NCBI GenBank assembly: GCA_016706225.1 | Contig: JADJKB010000021.1 | Coordinates: 1,054,001-1,118,000 of the forward strand | From: Myxococcales bacterium | Lineage (GTDB): Bacteria > Myxococcota_A > Polyangia > Polyangiales > Polyangiaceae | Direction of reading: 5' to 3' | Length of the DNA: 64,000 nt | In this document: positions 52,208 to 61,695 of the stretch, one piece after another | Layout: every line of letters starts with the position of its first letter | How positions within the stretch are numbered: the stretch's first letter is position 1 | The notes under the pieces: model-generated | What the model saw: the letters and a program-made list of their open reading frames with translations, nothing else | Databases searched by the model: none | Told to the model about the DNA's origin: nothing | Program-made: the position numbers and the translations under genes

Positions 52208-53200
52208 ATGAAACATCGATTGATGCGGAGCTGTGTCGTGGTGCTGGCTAGCGCCTTGGGCTTGGTGGGTTGTGGCGGCGATGACGGCGGCGAGACGCAG
52301 AAGAAGGACGTCACTCTGCCCGAGCCCGGCGGCACCGGCTGGCAGTGGACCACTGGGCCCTTCGACGTCGCGTCCGGCGAGGAGCTGCAAGACTGCTATT
52401 TCTTCGAGGTGCCGGGCGACAAACCGGTCTTCGTGAATCGCATCACGCTGGCTCAGAACCAGGGCACGCACCACATGAACGTGTTCCGGGTGAAGAGCAA
52501 GAAACCACTCGACGGCAACTCGGGCGATGTGGTCAAGGGCGGCGAGTGCTGGAACAGCGGCAACTGGTCCGACTGGCCCTTGGTCACCAACTCGCAGTCG
52601 GGCGGCGAGACGGAAGACTGGAATCTCCCCGATGGCGTCGCGCTCAAATTCGAGCCGGGCGAGAAGATCATGCTGCAGAGCCACTACGTGAACGCCAACA
52701 CCCAGAAGACCCCGACTCGCGGCAAGGTCGTCGTGAATTTCTACGGCGCCGAAGAGGCGAACGTGGAGCACGAAATGGGGACGTCCTTCGCCACCAACCA
52801 GAACATCCGCGTTTGCCCCGGCGACAAGGACAAGACCTTCGAGGCCACCTGCAAGATCGCGCCGGACGGGCCAGTGACCGTCAACGCGGCCAACGGGCAC
52901 TTCCATAGTCGCGGTCAGAAGTTCACCATCAATGCCTGGGATCCCACCAATGGCAAGGGGACTCAGTTCTACGAGAGCAACGTCTGGGACGATCCGCCGT
53001 TCACCAAGGACATGGCCGTGCCCATCGTGCAGGGCGGTGGCATCAGCTGGACGTGTGACTTCTCGGCTCTGGCCAACGAGTGCGGGGATCCCAACGACGA
53101 CTGCTGTTTCACCTTCGGGGGCTTCGTTGAGTACCAGGAGCACTGCAACTCTTTCGTCTACTACTGGCCGAAGGGCGCCACCGACAAGAACTGCTTCTGA
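52208..53200 (+). CDS. PHM-like copper monooxygenase-fold lipoprotein
   Basis: A 330-residue lipoprotein (lipobox LVGC, Cys22). Spacing of His motifs matches the copper type II ascorbate-dependent monooxygenases: THHMN (His88-His89) and QSHY (His159) as the CuA set, and NGHFHSRG (His231, His233) as two of the three CuB ligands. In animal PHM the third CuB ligand is a Met in a DEMC context; here the matching region reads NDDCCFTF, so Met appears replaced by Cys. Disulfide-forming Cys are frequent. Activity may be altered or lost; copper binding is inferred. The next gene overlaps its stop. Confidence 0.82.
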   Translation: MKHRLMRSCVVVLASALGLVGCGGDDGGETQKKDVTLPEPGGTGWQWTTGPFDVASGEELQDCYFFEVPGDKPVFVNRITLAQNQGTHHMNVFRVKSKKPLDGNSGDVVKGGECWNSGNWSDWPLVTNSQSGGETEDWNLPDGVALKFEPGEKIMLQSHYVNANTQKTPTRGKVVVNFYGAEEANVEHEMGTSFATNQNIRVCPGDKDKTFEATCKIAPDGPVTVNAANGHFHSRGQKFTINAWDPTNGKGTQFYESNVWDDPPFTKDMAVPIVQGGGISWTCDFSALANECGDPNDDCCFTFGGFVEYQEHCNSFVYYWPKGATDKNCF

Positions 53201-53823
53201 TGAGGTCCGCGCTCGCCATCGTCGTGTTCACGGCGGCGGGCGTGCTCGGGTGCAGTAACGAGAGCCCTTCGCCCGGGACCGGCGGGTCAGGCGGCAGCGC
53301 GGGGGGCGCACCGCTGACCGTGGAGCCATACCTCTACATTGCCGAGGGCAGCGGCTCGTTGCTCCTGCACGAGGGGGATCCGATCGAACTGTGGGGCGCG
53401 CCGCAGGGCGGGCACTGGTCCCGCATCGGCGCGCGGGTCGGCGGCTTCGGGACCGACACCGCAAAGCTCGTCGTCCGTGCGCGGGACCCGGACACCCAGA
53501 CGGTCATCGTCGAGGCAACGCGCACCGCGCCGATGGTGCCGGTGGAAGGCGCACCCGGCCTGATGCAGCCAGACCCGACCAACATGTACAACATGGCTCA
53601 CGTGCCCCTCTGCCCCGCGGACGACGGGCGCGGGATCGACGGCGCGAAGCTGCTGCTCGAGGTGCAGGTCATCGAGCTCTATGGCGACTTCTCCGAAGGC
53701 ACGACCAGTCTCGGCGTCGTCCCCCGCTGCCCATCGGAAGCGGGCCCTGCGAGGGACTACTGCACGTGCGAGTGCGGGCCAGACTACGTGCCCGGCAAGT
53801 GCGCCAGCCCGACCAACGGCTGA
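53200..53823 (+). CDS. Small lipoprotein, unknown function
   Basis: A 207-residue lipoprotein (lipobox VLGC, Cys18) with a short Gly/Ser linker and a single domain (LTVEPYLYIAEGSGSLLLHE, GDPIELWGAPQGGHW, AKLVVRARDPDTQTVIVEA, LEVQVIELYGDF). It ends with a Cys cluster (YCTCECGPDYVPGKC). The ATG shares its A with the TGA of the copper-protein gene (TGATG), implying coupled translation and a possible joint role. Confidence 0.75.
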   Translation: MRSALAIVVFTAAGVLGCSNESPSPGTGGSGGSAGGAPLTVEPYLYIAEGSGSLLLHEGDPIELWGAPQGGHWSRIGARVGGFGTDTAKLVVRARDPDTQTVIVEATRTAPMVPVEGAPGLMQPDPTNMYNMAHVPLCPADDGRGIDGAKLLLEVQVIELYGDFSEGTTSLGVVPRCPSEAGPARDYCTCECGPDYVPGKCASPTNG

Positions 53824-53959
53824 GCCAATGTGCCAGGCTGTGCCGTGCCCAACGGGTGCAACTGACGGAAATCACTAGCCGCTGGCCTGGCACTGTCGTT
53901 GCAGTATGTTCGCTCACGGGCTCCACATCAGAGGGAGGGCCCGAGAAGGACATCGACCC

Positions 53960-55723
53960 ATGCGCCGTAGCCACCTCGCCATCGCCGGGACAGCCCTGGC
54001 CCTGATGATCGCAGCCAAGAGTCAGCCCGCCCAGGCCTGCGGTGGAACGTTCTGTGACTCCGGTCCCTCGGCGATGCCCGTCGATCAATCCGGAGAGAAC
54101 GTGCTCTTCGTGATGGACGGCAAGACCGTCGAAGCGCACGTGCAGATCCAGTACGAAGGAGCTGCGGAACGCTTCGCGTGGATCGTGCCGATGCCAAAGG
54201 TGCCGGACGTGCAGGTCGGCTCCGCCTTGCTGTTCAATGCGCTGCTCCAGGGCACGGTGCCGAGCTACGGCTTCACCCAGCAGACCGATGTCTGCGAGGA
54301 TCTGTCGGGCAACAAGGACTCGGCCGGAAACTTCGGCGCGGGCGGCGCGAGCGCGGGCGGAAGCGGCGGCGCGGCCGGGGGCGGCGGCGGAGGACCCCAG
54401 GTCGTGTACGAGAAGACCGTGGGCGCCTTCGAGGTCGTGGTGCTTCAGGGCGGCACGGCGGACGAGGTCAGCAAGTGGCTCAGCGACAACAGCTACCAGA
54501 ACGCGCCGAATTCCGCCCCGATTCTCAAGGACTACGTGGACAAGAACTACGTCTTCGTGGCCATCAAGCTGACGGCGGGCGCCAACAGCAACGAGATCCA
54601 CCCGCTGGTGTTCCGCTACGAGGGCACCGAGCCCTGCGTGCCACTGAAGTTGACCGCGGTGGCGGCGACCGAGGACATGGGCGTGCGCACCTTCTTCCTG
54701 GGCGACGACCGCGTCGTGCCGACGAACTACAAGCACGTCACCATCAACCCGGCGCGGCTCGACTGGTCGACCATGGGGCAGAACTACAAACAGGCGGTGT
54801 CCCGCGCCGTCGATAGCCCGGTGGCGAACGGCAAGGCCTTCGTGACCGAGTACGCAGGGCAGAGCAACGTGGTGAGCCAGTTCTCCTTCTACAACCCGGG
54901 CTGGAATTCGACGGTATTCGAGACCATCGACCCGACGTCCGTGATCGACGCGCTCGGCAACATGGGGCTCGCCTACTGCTATGGCGGCGGCTACAACCCG
55001 GAGAACGACTGTCAGTACAGTCACCCGCTGGTCAAACCGCTGCTGTCCCAGTACCTGCCGGTGCCGGCGGGTCTCTCCCCGGCCGAGTTCTACGGCTCCC
55101 TCAAGCTGTACGCGGACAAGATCGACGTCACCAAGTGGAACGCCACGGAGTTCGCGGCGGACTTCAAGCTCCGCATCCAGGACCCGGCGAAACACGCCGC
55201 GGACATCACCTCGAAGTGGCCCTACCTGACGCGCCTCTTCACCACCATCTCACCCTCGGAAATGAACGAGGATCCGGAGTTCCACTCGCAGCCCGGGCTC
55301 GATCCGGTGCAGCCCGGGGCGATCGGACTGCGCCACACCAACTGCTGCGGCACGACGACGATGGAGCTCGCCGACGACGTCAACGTCGCCCTCGACAAGC
55401 AGACCGGAACCTGGCCGCTGTGGGACAGCAACATGCCGTGGGCCGATCAGATCGAGGAGTTTCCGCTGAACGGTGACAAGATCACCCTCGTCGACAACAA
55501 GCACAAGATCGCCGAGCAGCTCAGCTCTTGGAACGCCAAGAACAAGGGCACCTGCGAGACCGGCGCCACCAAGGGCGGCGTGAAGGACACCGGCGACGTG
55601 CTCGAGACGGCGGGCGCCGTGCCCAGCTGTGCCGTGGGCGGACAGAGCCCACTCACCGCTTCCCTGTTTGCACTGGCTGCGGGTAGCCTGGGACTGTTGC
55701 GCCGGCGCCGCCGCCGCAGCTGA
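53960..55723 (+). CDS. DUF2330 protein with C-terminal sorting tail (copy 1)
   Basis: A 587-residue exported protein. The signal peptide is followed by the DUF2330 hallmark ACGGTFCDSGP, then QSGENVLFVMDG and FAWIVPMPKVPDVQVG. The rest of the fold matches its neighbour throughout, including MGVRTFFLGDDRVVP and WPYLTRLFTTISPSEM. A Gly-rich insertion lies near residue 130. The C-terminus has a Cys (PSCAVGG), a hydrophobic segment and an Arg run (RRRRRR), a MYXO-CTERM-like tail. DUF2330 function is unknown; surface location is inferred. Confidence 0.92.
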   Translation: MRRSHLAIAGTALALMIAAKSQPAQACGGTFCDSGPSAMPVDQSGENVLFVMDGKTVEAHVQIQYEGAAERFAWIVPMPKVPDVQVGSALLFNALLQGTVPSYGFTQQTDVCEDLSGNKDSAGNFGAGGASAGGSGGAAGGGGGGPQVVYEKTVGAFEVVVLQGGTADEVSKWLSDNSYQNAPNSAPILKDYVDKNYVFVAIKLTAGANSNEIHPLVFRYEGTEPCVPLKLTAVAATEDMGVRTFFLGDDRVVPTNYKHVTINPARLDWSTMGQNYKQAVSRAVDSPVANGKAFVTEYAGQSNVVSQFSFYNPGWNSTVFETIDPTSVIDALGNMGLAYCYGGGYNPENDCQYSHPLVKPLLSQYLPVPAGLSPAEFYGSLKLYADKIDVTKWNATEFAADFKLRIQDPAKHAADITSKWPYLTRLFTTISPSEMNEDPEFHSQPGLDPVQPGAIGLRHTNCCGTTTMELADDVNVALDKQTGTWPLWDSNMPWADQIEEFPLNGDKITLVDNKHKIAEQLSSWNAKNKGTCETGATKGGVKDTGDVLETAGAVPSCAVGGQSPLTASLFALAAGSLGLLRRRRRRS

Positions 55724-55738
55724 GCACGGGGGGGAACC

Positions 55739-57523
55739 ATGAGAGCGACGTCTCGACGATTGTTGGCGTGTCTAACTGCCGTAGCAGCGCTGGGGCCCCG
55801 GGCAGCAGACGCCTGCGGAGGGACGTTCTGCGACAGCGGGCCGCAGGCGATGCCGGTGGATCAATCGGGCGAGAACATCCTGTTCGCGCTGGATGGCACC
55901 AGCGTCGAGGCGCACGTGCAGATCCAGTACCAGGGCTCGGCCGACCGCTTTGCGTGGGTCGTGCCGATGCCCGAGGTGCCGGACGTGACCGTGGGCTCGC
56001 AGCCGCTGTTCACGCGCCTCTTGCAGGGCACGGTCCCGACCTATGGCTTCCAGTCGCAGTTCGACAGCTGCGGACCGAACGGCGCCGGCGGCGGTCTCGG
56101 TTTCGGCGGTCAGACCTCCTCCGGCGGCAGTGGCGGCGCAGCCGGTGCCGGCGGCGGCGGGCCGCAGGTCGTGTTCGAAAAGACCGTGGGCGCCTTCGAG
56201 GTCGTGGTGCTCAAGGGCGGCACCGCGGTCGAGGTCGTCAGCTGGCTCAACACGAACAACTACCAGACCATCCCCGGCGCCACGCCGGTGCTCCAGGAGT
56301 ACGCCGACAAGAAGTACGTCTTCGTTGCGGTCAAGCTCACCGCGGGCGCCGGCCTCGACGAGATCCATCCCCTCGTCTTCAAGTATCCGGGCAACGAACC
56401 GTGTGTGCCGCTCAAGCTGACGCGGGTCGCTGCAACCGAGGACATGGGAGTGCGGGCGTTCTTCCTGGGTGATGATCGCGTCGTTCCGGCAAACTACAAA
56501 CACGTCACGCTGAATCCGGCGCGGCTGAACTGGCCCGGATTCGTCGACAACTACACCCAGGCGGTGAGCCACGCCGCCGACAGCGCGATCGCAAATGGCA
56601 AGGCGTTCGTCACCGAGTACGCGGGGGCCAGCAACATCATCCAGACCTTTGGGGTGTGGAGCGCGACCTGGAACCAGCTCCCGTTTCAGACCATTTTACC
56701 TGAAAAAGTGGTCGACGAGCTCAACAAACAGGGGCTCGCGTACTGCTCGACGGGCAATGCCTGTATCTACCAGCACCCCCTCGTCTCGAGCCTGTTGCAT
56801 CAGTATCTGCCGGTGCCGACGGGCGTGAAGGAGGACGACTTCTACACTTGCTTGAGCTGTTACCAGGCGCAGATCGACACCACCAAGTGGAACGCGGCCG
56901 AGTTCGCCGCGGCCTTCAAGCTGCGCATCATCGACCCGGCCGTGCACGCGAAGGCGCTGCTCGCGAAGTGGCCGTACCTGACCCGGCTGTTCACCACGAT
57001 CTCGCCGTCCGAGATGACCGAGGATCCGATCTTCCGTCCTGCTCCCGGTGAGCCTCCGGTTGCGCCGATTCAGACCGCCGTGCAACGCATCACGTGCAGT
57101 GGACAGCGCGGCATGATCTTGCCCGACTCGCGCGAGGTCGCCCTCGACGGCCTGGCGTGGCCACCCTGGGACAGCCTGATGCCCTGGGTCGAAGAGATCG
57201 AGGAGTACCCGGTCGGCGGGACGAAGATCACGTTGGTGGACAACACCAAGAAGATCGATGCCCTGCTGACGGAGTGGAACCAGAAACAGGGTTGGCCGCC
57301 GAGCGACGGCTCGGGCGGCAGCGGAGCCAATGGCTCGGGTGGCTCGAGCGGGTCGAGCGGGTCGAGCGGCTCGGGTGGCTCGGGCGGAAGCTCCGGCTCG
57401 GCAAAGATGGAGCCTGCCGGTGGCGGGGGCTGCGGCGTGACAACGAGCTCTCCGCTGACCGGTGCGGTCGTGATCGGTGGCATCGGGCTGCTCGGGCTGC
57501 TGCGCCGGCGCCGCCGCGGATGA
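55739..57523 (+). CDS. DUF2330 protein with C-terminal sorting tail (copy 2)
   Basis: A 594-residue paralogue of the preceding protein, starting 15 bp after its stop. It has the same ACGGTFCDSGP N-terminus and YLTRLFTTISPSEM near the end. Differences include an enlarged Gly/Ser linker before the tail (residues about 520-555) and a loop with CLSCYQAQ. The tail has Cys (GGCGVT), a TM segment and Arg residues (LRRRRRG), again MYXO-CTERM-like. Tandem duplication is evident. The two proteins probably act at the surface in related or joint roles. Confidence 0.92.
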   Translation: MRATSRRLLACLTAVAALGPRAADACGGTFCDSGPQAMPVDQSGENILFALDGTSVEAHVQIQYQGSADRFAWVVPMPEVPDVTVGSQPLFTRLLQGTVPTYGFQSQFDSCGPNGAGGGLGFGGQTSSGGSGGAAGAGGGGPQVVFEKTVGAFEVVVLKGGTAVEVVSWLNTNNYQTIPGATPVLQEYADKKYVFVAVKLTAGAGLDEIHPLVFKYPGNEPCVPLKLTRVAATEDMGVRAFFLGDDRVVPANYKHVTLNPARLNWPGFVDNYTQAVSHAADSAIANGKAFVTEYAGASNIIQTFGVWSATWNQLPFQTILPEKVVDELNKQGLAYCSTGNACIYQHPLVSSLLHQYLPVPTGVKEDDFYTCLSCYQAQIDTTKWNAAEFAAAFKLRIIDPAVHAKALLAKWPYLTRLFTTISPSEMTEDPIFRPAPGEPPVAPIQTAVQRITCSGQRGMILPDSREVALDGLAWPPWDSLMPWVEEIEEYPVGGTKITLVDNTKKIDALLTEWNQKQGWPPSDGSGGSGANGSGGSSGSSGSSGSGGSGGSSGSAKMEPAGGGGCGVTTSSPLTGAVVIGGIGLLGLLRRRRRG

Positions 57524-57607
57524 GCGCGGGCTGAACGCGGTGCCACGGCGGCTCGCCGAGCCACGCACGGCCGATGCGGATGGGTGCGTGCCGTCCGAGC
57601 TCGGAAG

Positions 57608-58165
57608 CTACCGCCAGGTCGCAATGTACCGGGCGCCAGTCGGAGTGGTGCCGACGTCGACGCGCACGTCATTTCGCCCCGCGACGCGCAACACCGTCGC
57701 GATGCCGATGCGCGTGGCCCGGATCGGCCAGGCCGGCGCCCCGGGCCAGTCCAGCAAGCTGATCTCACCGCGCCCGGGCTCGGGGATCGCGGCGACCAGC
57801 CGTCCGCGGTTGTAGGAGCGGGCGAACACACTCGGCGTGCGGGAAACCAGCGCCCGGTCGCTGGTCAGCCGGAGGAGCAATCGCCAGACCGTACGCAGCG
57901 TCCGCTCGATGCTGATGTTCGCGACGCGCTCGTGGAAGGTTGCCACGTCACTGCCGATCTCCCCGGCGATCTCGGTGAACGCCGCCTCCATCACGTCGAT
58001 GGGCATCCACTCGATGGCCGTCGCCGTGGAGTACCGGGTCCGCGCTTCCTCGGAGAGCCGCGCGAGCGCGCGCTCGATCACCGCCTGATCGCCGACCAAC
58101 TCCGCCGCGACATCCCTGAGGCCGCAGGCGAGCGCGCCGGAAACGCTGGGCACCTGAGCATTCAC
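57608..58165 (-). CDS. DUF2378/TIGR02265-like myxobacterial protein
   Basis: A 185-residue protein (GTG start chosen at 58165; a second GTG is adjacent). It shows the layout of the Myxococcus paralogous family TIGR02265/DUF2378: GALACGLRDVAAELVGDQAV, LARLSEEARTRYSTATAIEW, PIDVMEAAFTEIAGEIG and a C-terminal beta part (GEISLLDWPGAPAWPIRATR). The family has no known biochemical role. No signal peptide, so cytoplasmic. It is convergent with the DUF2330 pair and downstream of msrC on the same strand. Confidence 0.78.
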   Translation of the reverse strand: MNAQVPSVSGALACGLRDVAAELVGDQAVIERALARLSEEARTRYSTATAIEWMPIDVMEAAFTEIAGEIGSDVATFHERVANISIERTLRTVWRLLLRLTSDRALVSRTPSVFARSYNRGRLVAAIPEPGRGEISLLDWPGAPAWPIRATRIGIATVLRVAGRNDVRVDVGTTPTGARYIATWR

Positions 58166-58221
58166 CACGCGGAGAGCATACCGCACCGCGCCGGACGCAC
58201 GCCGTGCGTTCTCCGCATTCG

Positions 58222-58743
58222 TCAGAGGGTCGGGGTGCCTTCGAATCGGGCACCCAGCTCCCGGCACAATTCTTCGAGGTGCTCTTGGTCGACCTCGGTG
58301 AAGGCCGCGGGGTCATCCGAGTCCACGTCGAGCACACCCAGCATGCGGCCGTTCGGCGTGATGATCGGCACGACGAGCTCCGAGCGCGTCGTGGTCGAGC
58401 AGGCGATGTGATCGTGAAAAGCACACACGTCGGGGACCAGCTGACTGCTGCGCGTTCGCACCGCCGCGCCGCAGACGCCTCGGTCGATGCTGATGCGGAG
58501 ACAGCCGTGCCCGCCTTGATAGGGACCAATCACCAACAGGTCGGGGCGAACCAGGCGGTACACCCCCGTCCAGGCGAAGTACGCGAAGGCCCCATGCAGC
58601 TCGGCGACGGTCGTGGCCATCGCCGCGACCCAGTCGTCCTCGCCCTCGAGCAGCGAGAGCACCGTCAGGAACACCTCCCGGTAGCGCCCCTCACGCTCAG
58701 CGGGGGTTGCCGCCAACGCGAGCGGCTCGCGCTTGCCGCTCAT
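58222..58743 (-). CDS. msrC: Free methionine-(R)-sulfoxide reductase (GAF type)
   Basis: Reduces free methionine-(R)-sulfoxide in the cytoplasm using thioredoxin. The 173-residue GAF-domain protein has GPYQGGHGCLRI, GVCGAAV, HIACSTTTRSELVVP and GVLDVDS. Catalytic Cys are at 81, 91 and 115; their spacing (10 and 24) equals that of E. coli fRMsr Cys84, 94 and 118, so the enzyme looks intact. Its start overlaps the gpmA stop by 4 nt (ATGA). Confidence 0.93.
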   Translation of the reverse strand: MSGKREPLALAATPAEREGRYREVFLTVLSLLEGEDDWVAAMATTVAELHGAFAYFAWTGVYRLVRPDLLVIGPYQGGHGCLRISIDRGVCGAAVRTRSSQLVPDVCAFHDHIACSTTTRSELVVPIITPNGRMLGVLDVDSDDPAAFTEVDQEHLEELCRELGARFEGTPTL

Positions 58744-59483
58744 GCCTTGAGCTGCGCGGCAACGGCCGCCGCCGCCTTGGCCGCGGCCTCTGGGTCACCG
58801 AGGTAGCGGCTCTTGATCGGCTTCAAGTCGTCGTCGAGCTCGTAGACCAGCGGGATCCCAGTCGGAATGTTCAGCTCCACGATGTCGGTCTCGCTGATGC
58901 CATCGAGGTGTTTGACCAGCGCCCGAAGACTGTTGCCATGCGCCGCGATGATCACCCGCTCACCTCGCCGGAGCGCCGGCGCAATTTCGGACTCCCAGTA
59001 CGGCAGAAATCGCTCGACGGTGTCCTTCAGACACTCCGTGGCGGGGATCTCCTCTTTGCGTAGCCCGGCGTAGCGCGGATCCTTGCCCGGAAACCCAGGG
59101 TTGTCGGCCTCCATCGCCGGCGGAGGAACGTCGTAACTCCGCCGCCAGATCTTCACCTGGGCCTCACCGTGTTTCTGCACGGTCTCGAGCTTGTTGAGCC
59201 CCTGGAGCCCGCCATACATGCGCTCGTTGAGGCGCCAGGTCTTGTGCACGGGGATGTACATCTGATCGAGGCCTTCGAGCGTGAGCCACAGGGTCTTGAT
59301 CGCCCGCTTGAGGTACGAGGTGTACGCCCGATCGAAGACGAGCCCTTGTGCGCGCAGCAACTTGCCGGCGTTTTCGGCCTCGAGGACCCCCTCGGGGCTG
59401 AGCGGCACGTCCACCCAACCGGTGAAGCGATTCTCTTTGTTCCACTGGCTCTGCCCGTGTCGCAAAAGGACGAGACTCTTCAT
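58740..59483 (-). CDS. gpmA: 2,3-bisphosphoglycerate-dependent phosphoglycerate mutase
   Basis: Interconverts 3- and 2-phosphoglycerate in glycolysis. The 247-residue protein has the phosphohistidine motif LLRHGQSQWN, FTGWVDVPLS, RRSYDVPPP and the second catalytic His in IIAAHGNSLRAL. Size matches the cofactor-dependent family. The start at MKSLVLLRHG was chosen; upstream in-frame sequence is not conserved. The stop overlaps msrC by 4 nt. Confidence 0.96.
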   Translation of the reverse strand: MKSLVLLRHGQSQWNKENRFTGWVDVPLSPEGVLEAENAGKLLRAQGLVFDRAYTSYLKRAIKTLWLTLEGLDQMYIPVHKTWRLNERMYGGLQGLNKLETVQKHGEAQVKIWRRSYDVPPPAMEADNPGFPGKDPRYAGLRKEEIPATECLKDTVERFLPYWESEIAPALRRGERVIIAAHGNSLRALVKHLDGISETDIVELNIPTGIPLVYELDDDLKPIKSRYLGDPEAAAKAAAAVAAQLKA

Positions 59484-59527
59484 CACCACTCCTCTCAGGC
59501 CCCTGCGGAGAGCCCAGACGCTCGCGT

Positions 59528-60217
59528 TCAACTGCTGAAGGGAAGAAACACGCTGAGCCCGCCCATCAGCGAGACGTCATTGACGATCTTCTCGACACCG
59601 AACGGCGCGCGGTGGTTACGGACGTGATCCCGCGCGTCGAGCCGGAACGCCAGCCACTGGGCGAGATAGAACTTGAGCCCGAAGCCGCCGGAGCCCGTCA
59701 GGCCGAGGCCGCCGGTCTCACTCGTATCGGTCGCACCGCCGCCGAGCGACAAGTAGAAGTCGAAGCGGTGAATGGCGCCGCCGAACCAGCGCACCTTGCC
59801 GTAGGCCATGGACCAGATCAGGTGACCCAGGAAGAGCTGCACGTCTTCCTCGGGTGACTCCTGAAACTGCACGAGCCCCTGCTGGCGATCGATGATGGCC
59901 TGAAGCAACCCGTACTTCTGTCGCGTGCGGAAGTACGAGGCCTCGAGCCCGAGGTCCTCGGAGAAGTGGAAGGTGTACGCGCCGCCGTACACCGGCGCGC
60001 CGTCCGCGAGGTCGGCTGCGTACCAGCCACCCATCGGAGAGAGCTCGTGGCGGAGCGCCTTCTTGAACAGCCGGGGAACCACGCCACGGTAGGCCCGCTT
60101 GCCGATGAGCTGCTCCTTGAGGGCCTCGTCGACGCACTGCGCCTCCGCCCGCGACGGGACGAGCACCACGAGCAGGCTGGCCGAAAGGGCCATTATCAGC
60201 AGAAGTCGGGGGGCCAA
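59528..60217 (-). CDS. Outer-membrane beta-barrel protein (OMP_myx type)
   Basis: A 229-residue protein with a signal peptide ending AEAQC. The rest has alternating strands typical of a small barrel (YTFHFSEDLGLEASYFRTRQ, FDFYLSLGGGATDTSE, FGLKFYLAQWLAFRLDARDH, VSLMGGLSVFLPFSS), ending with Phe-Ser-Ser. Resembles the OMP_myx_plus (TIGR04565) barrel family of myxobacteria, by general pattern only. Divergent from the FG-GAP gene across 107 bp. Confidence 0.85.
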   Translation of the reverse strand: MAPRLLLIMALSASLLVVLVPSRAEAQCVDEALKEQLIGKRAYRGVVPRLFKKALRHELSPMGGWYAADLADGAPVYGGAYTFHFSEDLGLEASYFRTRQKYGLLQAIIDRQQGLVQFQESPEEDVQLFLGHLIWSMAYGKVRWFGGAIHRFDFYLSLGGGATDTSETGGLGLTGSGGFGLKFYLAQWLAFRLDARDHVRNHRAPFGVEKIVNDVSLMGGLSVFLPFSS

Positions 60218-60324
60218 GCCGAGACACCGATATCATAGGATGGCGCTGGCGCGGCTCGTTTATGCTGGGGCGGCCCCGTTTTTGGGGGAGCCGAGCCGGC
60301 CCCCTCCGGGCCCGAGGACAGGCG

Positions 60325-61695
60325 ATGCCGAAGAAGACCCCGGTCCAATTGGCCGTGCTGGCCGCGATCGCGCTTTCTGCGCGCCCTGGGAACACTCAGC
60401 CCGGGGCGACCGCCGGGGCCCCACCCGCGCCCGAGGCGACCAAGGACTGTTCGAGCGGCCGGCAGGGCGCGCTCTCGGAGCTTGCGTGTGAGGTGGGCCG
60501 GGCGCTCACCAAGCTGCCCGCGGGCGCCCTGGTGGTATCCGCCCCGCTGACGACGGACACCAAGCTGCTCGACGCCAATGCCTTCACGACTCGGCTCACG
60601 AGTGTGCTCGCGGGGGCCCTCGGCCTGAAGAGCAGCAGCGAAGCCGCAACCCTCGCGCGCGCGCGCACGCTGGCGTCCCAGGCCGGCACCTTGGTCCATC
60701 TGGTGCCCGAGATCCGGGGCGGCGAGCTGCGCTTGACGGTCGACGTCTATCCCGTTCCCAAGAGCTTCTGGGATCGCGTGCGAGATCCCGAACCGAACCC
60801 ACGCGCACACGCCTTTGCGAGCCGGCGACTCGACGCCGAGCTGCGCACCTTCTTGCCACCAGTGCCCTTGGTCGCGAAGCGCACCGACAAGGCGACCAGC
60901 GGAGAGCAGAGCCCGGTCGCTGTGGCCTGTGGCGATGTGAACGGCGATGGATCGCTCGAGCTGGTGCTCGTCGGGCGCAGTCGCGTGCAGCTCGGTCGGG
61001 TGCGCGCTGGCCGCTTCGTCGCGTCGGCCACCGCGACGTGGGCGCAGCTTTCACCCCTGTCGCGTTCCCCTCTGCGAGAGCCGATCGGCAGCGCCTGGAT
61101 CGAGCCCGGCCGCTGGGTGGACGTTGGGCTCTCCGACCGCCTCGACGCCGTGCGGCTCGACGCGAGCTTCGCTGCAAGAGGCAAGCTGGGGCGGCGCCTG
61201 CCATGGCCCGGCGGCGGTTGCGCGAAGATCCAGGGTACGAGTGTGCGCCCAGAAATCGACGCTTGTGTCGTCGGCGACTCGACGCCCGTCGTGAGCCCGA
61301 TGGAGCGACCGAGCGACGCGCTCGGCGGCGCGAACCTCGTCGGCCGCGACGGGAAAGCCAGAAAGGTGCGGGCGATGCGGGCGTTCAACGAGAGCACCGT
61401 GCTCTTGAGAGACGACGCGGGTCACACGGCAAGGCTGGAGGGGGCAGGCGCACAGCTCGCGGTGGGGGATCTGGACGGTGACGGCCAACCGGAGATCCTC
61501 ACCAGCGCCGACACGCTGGACGATGGCGGGGACGCGCTGATCGTTCACACCTGGCAGGACGACTCGAAGCTGGTGGAGCGCATGCGCATCGCCGTCAAGG
61601 GCGGTGTGCGGGCGCTGGCCGTCTGTCCTCCGGAAGGCGCGGGTCTATCGCCGGTCGTGGTCGCACTCCCAGGTGAGCTGTGGGTGATCCGTTGA
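60325..61695 (+). CDS. Exported FG-GAP/VCBS-like repeat protein
   Basis: A 456-residue protein with a signal-like N-terminus (MPKKTPVQLAVLAAIALSAR). An N-terminal domain (LVVSAPLTTDTKLLDANAF, LVHLVPEIRGGELRLTVDVY) precedes FG-GAP-type blades carrying DxNxDG calcium motifs (GDVNGDGSLELVLV; GDLDGDGQPEILTS), which suggest a beta-propeller. Such proteins often bind ligands or other proteins extracellularly. Its last 16 nt overlap the next gene, so they are probably co-expressed. Confidence 0.82.
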   Translation: MPKKTPVQLAVLAAIALSARPGNTQPGATAGAPPAPEATKDCSSGRQGALSELACEVGRALTKLPAGALVVSAPLTTDTKLLDANAFTTRLTSVLAGALGLKSSSEAATLARARTLASQAGTLVHLVPEIRGGELRLTVDVYPVPKSFWDRVRDPEPNPRAHAFASRRLDAELRTFLPPVPLVAKRTDKATSGEQSPVAVACGDVNGDGSLELVLVGRSRVQLGRVRAGRFVASATATWAQLSPLSRSPLREPIGSAWIEPGRWVDVGLSDRLDAVRLDASFAARGKLGRRLPWPGGGCAKIQGTSVRPEIDACVVGDSTPVVSPMERPSDALGGANLVGRDGKARKVRAMRAFNESTVLLRDDAGHTARLEGAGAQLAVGDLDGDGQPEILTSADTLDDGGDALIVHTWQDDSKLVERMRIAVKGGVRALAVCPPEGAGLSPVVVALPGELWVIR

